Shown piece after piece: positions 8,336 to 12,288 of a stretch of 12,288 nucleotides of DNA. The notes beneath the pieces were generated by a model. That model ran no database searches and had not been told where the DNA came from. It saw only the letters and a list, made by a program, of their open reading frames with translations. This DNA comes from URHD0088 sp041488295. GTDB lineage: Bacteria > Pseudomonadota > Alphaproteobacteria > ATCC43930 > CGMCC-115725. Position 1 is the first letter of the stretch, and each line of letters opens with the position of its first letter. The translations under genes were made by a program, and so were the position numbers. The stretch lies in NCBI GenBank assembly GCA_041488295.1, contig JBGPOZ010000147.1, positions 1 to 12,288 of the forward strand, written 5' to 3'.

Positions 8336-9808
8336 CAAGGCGGCGGCAATGCCGCGCGCGATTTCGGCATCATCGAAGGGGTGCGTGATGCCGGCGATCG
8401 TCTGCCCGCTCTCATGACCCTTTCCGGCGATGACGAGAAGGTCGCCGGCGCGGAGCTCGTGGATCGCCGCCCGAAGCGCCGCAGCGCGATCGCCGATCTC
8501 GCGCGCGCCGGGGCAACCGGCGCGCACGGCGGCGCGGATCGCCGCGGGCGGCTCGCCGCGCGGATTGTCGTCGGTGACGATGGCGAGGTCGGCATGCCGC
8601 GCGACCGCTTCGCCCATCAAGGGCCGCTTCAGCGGGTCGCGGTCGCCGCCGGCGCCGAACACGACGATGAGGCGGCCCGAGGCGTGCGGCCGAAGCGCGC
8701 GCAACACCGCATCGAGCGCATCGGGGGTATGCGCGAAATCGACATAGATCGCCGCGCCGTTCGCCAATGTCGCGACGCGCTGCATACGGCCCGGCACGCC
8801 GTCGAGCGTCGCCAGCGCGTCGAGCGCGGCGTCGACCGCGACACCGCAGCCGAGCGCGAGGCCGAGCGCCGCCAGGACATTGCTCGCCTGGAAGGCGCCG
8901 ACGAGCGGGAGGAGAAGGGTGCGCCTCGTGCCGAGGATGTCGAGATCGAGCTCCTGCCCATCGGCGAGCGGACGCCGCGCCACGATCCGCAGTTCGCAGC
9001 CGGCGCGCTCGCCGAAGGCGAAGACGCGATGGCGGCGTGCGCGGCAGGTCGCGGCGAAGCGATCGAACGCGTCGCTCTCGGCGTTGAGGACGGCGATGCC
9101 GCCCTCCGGCAGCAGCTCGCTGAACAGCCGCAGCTTTGCCTCGCCGTAAGCCGCCATCGTGCCGTGATAATCGAGATGGTCCTGCGTCAGGTTGGTGAAG
9201 GCGGCGGCGGCGAGGGTCAGGCCGTCGAGCCGGAACTGGTCGATGCCGTGGCTCGACGCCTCGATCGCGACGTGCTCGACGCCGCGCCGCGCCAGCGCGG
9301 CGAGCTCGCGGTGGAGCGTCACCGGGTCTGGTGTCGTCAGGGAGCCCGGCACGACGTAATCCGGCGCGACGATGCCGATCGTGCCGAGGCTCGCCGCGGG
9401 CGCTCCCGTCGCCTGCCAGATCTGCCGCGCGAAGGCGGTGACCGAGGTCTTGCCGTTGGTGCCGGTGACGGCGGCGACAATCTTGGGCTGCGGCGCGTGA
9501 AAGCGCGCGGCCATCAGCGCAAGCCGCCGCCGCGGGTTCGGATCGGTGACGAGCGCGACCGGCGGCCGATGCGCGGCGAGATCGATGCCGGGATCTTGCG
9601 TTTCGATCAGGATGGCGACGGCGCCGCGCGCGACGGCGTCGGCGATGAAACGCCGCCCGTCGAGCTTGGTGCCGGGCAGGGCGGCGAACAGCCAACCCGG
9701 GCGAATCTCGCGGGAATCGGCGGTGAGGCCGAGAATCTCCGGCGAGGGTGGGGGCTGGGCGGGTGTCGCCGTGGAAAGAGCGCCGCCCATGAGCTCAGTT
9801 AGCCGCAA
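8318..9808 (-). CDS. murE: UDP-N-acetylmuramoyl-L-alanyl-D-glutamate--2,6-diaminopimelate ligase MurE
   Basis: MurE adds the third stem residue, predicted here to be meso-diaminopimelate. From the TTG at 9808 the protein has 496 residues. It shows LTADSREIRPGWLFAALPGTK (from 28), the P-loop GTNGKTSV (116-123), EASSHGID (183-190), TNLTQDHLDYHG (205-216), a likely carbamylated Lys225 in GEAKLRLF, VDFAHTPDAL (356-365), FGAGGDRD (384-391), DNPR (414-417) and GKGHE (462-466). DNPR is the known DAP-selecting motif; L-Lys enzymes differ there. Start choice: an ATG at 9790 gives 490 residues and a 4-nt gap after ftsI. The TTG adds the residues RLTEL before that methionine, matching the MRLSxLL-like opening I recall for alphaproteobacterial MurE, and overlaps ftsI by 14 nt. 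Neither start has a strong Shine-Dalgarno sequence. The function is certain; the start is open. Confidence 0.95.
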   Translation of the reverse strand: MRLTELMGGALSTATPAQPPPSPEILGLTADSREIRPGWLFAALPGTKLDGRRFIADAVARGAVAILIETQDPGIDLAAHRPPVALVTDPNPRRRLALMAARFHAPQPKIVAAVTGTNGKTSVTAFARQIWQATGAPAASLGTIGIVAPDYVVPGSLTTPDPVTLHRELAALARRGVEHVAIEASSHGIDQFRLDGLTLAAAAFTNLTQDHLDYHGTMAAYGEAKLRLFSELLPEGGIAVLNAESDAFDRFAATCRARRHRVFAFGERAGCELRIVARRPLADGQELDLDILGTRRTLLLPLVGAFQASNVLAALGLALGCGVAVDAALDALATLDGVPGRMQRVATLANGAAIYVDFAHTPDALDAVLRALRPHASGRLIVVFGAGGDRDPLKRPLMGEAVARHADLAIVTDDNPRGEPPAAIRAAVRAGCPGAREIGDRAAALRAAIHELRAGDLLVIAGKGHESGQTIAGITHPFDDAEIARGIAAALPRATA

Positions 9809-11537
9809 GCTTCTTGACCTGCGTGCCGTCGATGAGAAGGGCACGGCGGATCTCGGGCGACGTCTCGTCGACGGGCTCGATCCCGAGCAGCGGCGCCATC
9901 CGCTGGATCGCGTGCCCGACGACCGGCGCCGCGGTCCAGCCACCGGTCGCGAAGCCGTGGCTTTGCTTGTTGCCGTGCGGTTCATCGACGATCGCGAGGA
10001 CGAGATAGCGCGGATCGTTGATCGGGAAGACGCCGACGAAGGACGAGAGCAGCGCCTTGCGCTCATAGCTGTGGCCGGCGACCTTCTCGGCCGTGCCGGT
10101 CTTGCCGCCGACGAGATAGCCGGGCGCCGCGGCAAATCCGCCGGTGCCCTGCTCGACGACGAGGCGCATGAGACGCCGCATGTCCTCGGAGGTGCGCGCC
10201 GACATCACCTGCTGGCCGGCGGGGACGAAATCCTTCGGCGGCTTGACGATCGTCGCCGTGTGGAGGACGCCGCCATTCACCACCGCGCTCGCCGCGGTCG
10301 CAAGCTGGAGCGGGCTGACCGAGATGCCGTGCCCGAAAGCCACCGTCATCGTGTTGACGTCGCGCCACGGCGCCGGCACGAGCGGCGCCGCGATCTCCGG
10401 GATCTCGAAGGTCGGCATGCGCAAGAGGCCGAGCCGGCCGAGAAAACTCTTGAGGCGGTCGGTGCCGGCATCCATCGCCATGCGCGCCGCGCCGATGTTC
10501 GAGGAGTATTCGAAGATCTCGGGCACGCTGAGCGCGCGATGCAGATTGTGATAGTCGTGGATCGTGAAGCGCCCGATCTGAATGGGCTGGCTCGCATCGT
10601 AATAGCTGGTGAGCGTCGCCGTATGCGCGTCGAGCGCCATCGCCGTCGTGAAGATCTTGAAGGTCGAGCCCATCTCGTAGGTGCCGAGGGTGGCTCGGTT
10701 GAAGGTCGAATCGGGCGTCGCCGTCCCCGGTTTGTTAGGGTCGAAATCGGGCAGCGAGACGAGCGAGAGGATCTCGCCGGTATGGACATCCATGACGATC
10801 GCGACCCCGCCCTTCGCGGTGAAATCCTGGACGGTCTTGCTCAACTCGTCATGCAGGATCTGCTGGAGGCGGAGGTCGATCGAAAGCTGTAAGGGCTCGC
10901 TGCGTTCCTTCAAGATGTCGTCGAAACCGCGCTCGATGCCGGCGAGGCCCTTGTTGTCGAGCCCGGTATAGCCGACGACATGCGCGATGAGGTTGCCCTC
11001 GGGGTAGACGCGGCGATCCTCGCGTTGGAATTGGAAGCCGGGAATGCCGAGCCGGTTGACCTCGAACTCCTGACGCGGCGTCAAGAGCCGCTTCAGCCAC
11101 ACGAAGCTCTTTTCGGAGGTCAGCTTGGCGTAGATTTCGGCCTCGCTGAGATCGGGCAGAATCTCGACCAGCTTCTGCGTCGCCTCGCGTGGATCGAGGA
11201 TCTGCTTCGGATTGGCGAAGAGCGACGGCGTGGCGAGCGTAGTCGCGAGCAGCATCCCGTTGCGGTCGACGATATCGGCTCTGCCGACCTGAACCTTGCC
11301 GGGGACACCGTGCGCCACCCGCATCTCGCCGCTCGGCTTTACCAAGCTCACATCGACGAGCCGCAGCGCGATGACGGCGAAAGCGACGAGAAAGAGGCCG
11401 GCGGTGACGAGGAGCCGTGTGCGCCCGACCTCCAGCGTCTGCTGCGCGGTCTCGTCGAGCGCCACCGGCGCGCAGGGCGGCGGTTTGAAATGGCGCGGCT
11501 TGCACGGGTTGTCGTCGTAGTGATGCGGCGCCTTCAT
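9795..11537 (-). CDS. ftsI: Septal peptidoglycan transpeptidase FtsI (class B PBP3)
   Basis: FtsI is a bitopic inner-membrane class B penicillin-binding protein that crosslinks septal peptidoglycan and partners FtsW. The 580-residue protein has a cytoplasmic tail of about 38 residues rich in His, Pro and Lys, with two Cys, then one membrane segment (about 41-62). The periplasmic pedestal domain begins near GRADIVDRNGMLLA (85-98). The transpeptidase domain carries all three active-site motifs: STFK (291-294, nucleophile Ser291), SSN (345-347) and KTG (479-481, within GGKTGTAEK). Lack of a glycosyltransferase domain fits class B. The ATG at 11537 overlaps the ftsL stop as ATGA, with a GAGGA at 11545-11549 lying 7 nt upstream. 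The ftsL-ftsI-murE context marks it as the divisional enzyme rather than the elongasome PBP2. Confidence 0.98.
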   Translation of the reverse strand: MKAPHHYDDNPCKPRHFKPPPCAPVALDETAQQTLEVGRTRLLVTAGLFLVAFAVIALRLVDVSLVKPSGEMRVAHGVPGKVQVGRADIVDRNGMLLATTLATPSLFANPKQILDPREATQKLVEILPDLSEAEIYAKLTSEKSFVWLKRLLTPRQEFEVNRLGIPGFQFQREDRRVYPEGNLIAHVVGYTGLDNKGLAGIERGFDDILKERSEPLQLSIDLRLQQILHDELSKTVQDFTAKGGVAIVMDVHTGEILSLVSLPDFDPNKPGTATPDSTFNRATLGTYEMGSTFKIFTTAMALDAHTATLTSYYDASQPIQIGRFTIHDYHNLHRALSVPEIFEYSSNIGAARMAMDAGTDRLKSFLGRLGLLRMPTFEIPEIAAPLVPAPWRDVNTMTVAFGHGISVSPLQLATAASAVVNGGVLHTATIVKPPKDFVPAGQQVMSARTSEDMRRLMRLVVEQGTGGFAAAPGYLVGGKTGTAEKVAGHSYERKALLSSFVGVFPINDPRYLVLAIVDEPHGNKQSHGFATGGWTAAPVVGHAIQRMAPLLGIEPVDETSPEIRRALLIDGTQVKKLAAN

Positions 11538-11962
11538 GGCACGATCCTCGGTTTGGCGTTGGCCAGCTTGGTGGCGCCGTTCGGCGTCATCGCCGGAAGA
11601 ACGGGCGCGGTTCGGGGGAATGCCGGCGCCGGCGTCATGGCGATGGCCGGCGCGGCGGCGCTGGCGACCGTCGCGGGATCCGCGCCCGGGCGCAGCGGAA
11701 CATTTTCGATCTGTCCCAATTGCTTGGTTGCCACCGGTGCAAGCTCAAGGTAGCGGTGGCTCAGCTCGGCGAGGCGGCTGGGCTGGCTCAAGAAGCTCCA
11801 CTCCGCTTTCAGGACATGGATCGAATCCTGGTCGGCGACGATCGCGCGATTGACCTTGGCGAGCTCGTCCTCGATGTCCATCACCTCGTACTTCACCTTG
11901 AACATGGCGAAGCCGAGGATGGCGACAAGGGTGAGCCAGAGCGCGGTGCTGGTGCGGATCAT
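11534..11962 (-). CDS. ftsL: Cell division protein FtsL
   Basis: FtsL is a small bitopic membrane protein of the FtsQLB divisome subcomplex that helps activate FtsWI. The product has 142 residues: a very short cytoplasmic N-terminus, one membrane segment (about 7-22) and a periplasmic heptad-like helix (about 25-60) expected to form a coiled coil with FtsB. Next comes AEWSFLSQPSRLAELSHRYL (53-72), resembling the conserved block of alphaproteobacterial FtsL. The last 50 residues are an Ala/Pro-rich tail that looks disordered. FtsL sequences diverge strongly, so the call rests on topology, the AEWSxLxxPxRL block and position between rsmH and ftsI. The ATG at 11962 overlaps the rsmH stop as ATGA, with a GGAGG at 11969-11973 lying 6 nt upstream. 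Confidence 0.93.
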   Translation of the reverse strand: MIRTSTALWLTLVAILGFAMFKVKYEVMDIEDELAKVNRAIVADQDSIHVLKAEWSFLSQPSRLAELSHRYLELAPVATKQLGQIENVPLRPGADPATVASAAAPAIAMTPAPAFPRTAPVLPAMTPNGATKLANAKPRIVP

Positions 11963-12288
11963 AGGATCCCTCCCGCTTCGTGCCGCATTGCCGCCGCCGT
12001 CTCATCGCTGGGCCAGGGCGGCGCCGCGGTGCGCTCGGCAGTGCGCAGCCGCGCCGACCGCGCGCGCGGGTTGCGCCGCGTTTCGCTCTCGTCGGGTCGG
12101 ATCGGCTTGCGCGTCAGAACCCGGAAGCTCGGCGGCGCGACCGAGACTTCCTCGGGCTGGTGGCGCGAGCCGCGCGGCGCGTTGGCGCTGCGGCGGCGCA
12201 GGAATTCCTTGACGCGGCGGTCTTCGAGCGAATGGAAGGAGACGACGGCAAGGCGGCCGCCCGGCGCGAGCAGGCGCTCCGCCGCGGC
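11959..12288 (-). CDS. rsmH: 16S rRNA (cytosine(1402)-N(4))-methyltransferase RsmH (partial, N-terminus outside window)
   Basis: RsmH (MraW) is an S-adenosylmethionine-dependent enzyme that methylates N4 of C1402 in the 16S rRNA decoding centre. It usually heads the dcw operon just after mraZ. Only the last 109 codons are present. They start inside the Rossmann-fold domain with APGGRLAVVSFHSLEDRRVK (8-27); SFHSLEDR is the hallmark of the family. The tail contains VLTRKPIRP and NPRARSARLRTAER, matching the conserved C-terminal block (NPRARS.LR.AER). A short extension of about 20 residues follows. The SAM-binding N-terminal part lies beyond position 12288. The TGA stop at 11959-11961 overlaps the ftsL start as ATGA. 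This frame can be read by translating the minus strand from 12288. Confidence 0.97.
   Translation of the reverse strand, partial: AAAERLLAPGGRLAVVSFHSLEDRRVKEFLRRRSANAPRGSRHQPEEVSVAPPSFRVLTRKPIRPDESETRRNPRARSARLRTAERTAAPPWPSDETAAAMRHEAGGIL

Noticed and set aside
8084..9802. A 572-codon plus-strand open frame opposite murE
   Set aside because: Its Arg/Ala/Gly-rich product has no motif, and it lies wholly opposite an intact MurE with every expected catalytic motif, so it is a composition artefact.
9809..10135. Upstream extension of the murE frame beyond the TTG at 9808
   Set aside because: This part overlaps the transpeptidase domain of ftsI and is Ser/Arg-rich without resemblance to MurE.

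Overview
The window is a nearly unbroken stretch of the division and cell wall (dcw) cluster of a GC-rich Gram-negative bacterium. All genes lie on the minus strand, so the operon reads from high to low coordinates. In transcription order they are rsmH (3' end only), ftsL, ftsI, murE, murF, mraY, murD, ftsW, murG, murC and murB (5' part only). Gene order, high GC and protein character (an FtsI with a GGKTGTAEK signature, a short FtsL with an Ala/Pro-rich tail, a compact MurB) point to Alphaproteobacteria, possibly Rhodospirillales or Rhizobiales. I cannot place it more closely without a tree.

Layout. 11959-12288 is the C-terminal third of the 16S rRNA methyltransferase RsmH. 9795-11962 holds the divisome proteins FtsL and FtsI (PBP3). 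8318-9808 and 6924-8321 hold the ligases MurE and MurF, which add meso-diaminopimelate (predicted from a DNPR motif) and D-Ala-D-Ala. 5831-6919 is MraY, which makes lipid I. 4438-5823 is MurD, the D-Glu ligase. 3323-4441 is FtsW, the septal SEDS glycosyltransferase. 2181-3323 is MurG, which makes lipid II. 754-2184 is MurC, the L-Ala ligase. 1-757 is the N-terminal part of MurB, the UDP-GlcNAc-enolpyruvate reductase. The genes usually flanking this segment (mraZ upstream; ddl, ftsQ, ftsA, ftsZ downstream) would lie outside the window.

Together these genes encode the route from UDP-GlcNAc-enolpyruvate to lipid II, except Ddl and MurA, plus the FtsW/FtsI polymerase-transpeptidase pair that uses lipid II at the septum. 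There is no intergenic space longer than 7 nt. Six of ten junctions are ATGA overlaps, and Shine-Dalgarno sequences sit inside the preceding genes. I see no terminator, RNA gene, mobile element, CRISPR array or convincing internal promoter. The many long open frames on the plus strand are shadows of GC-rich coding sequence.

I found no undescribed system here. The points worth a second look are small: a probable TTG start for murE, an almost identical 18-nt sequence at the murE/murF and murC/murB junctions, and the extreme compaction of the operon.
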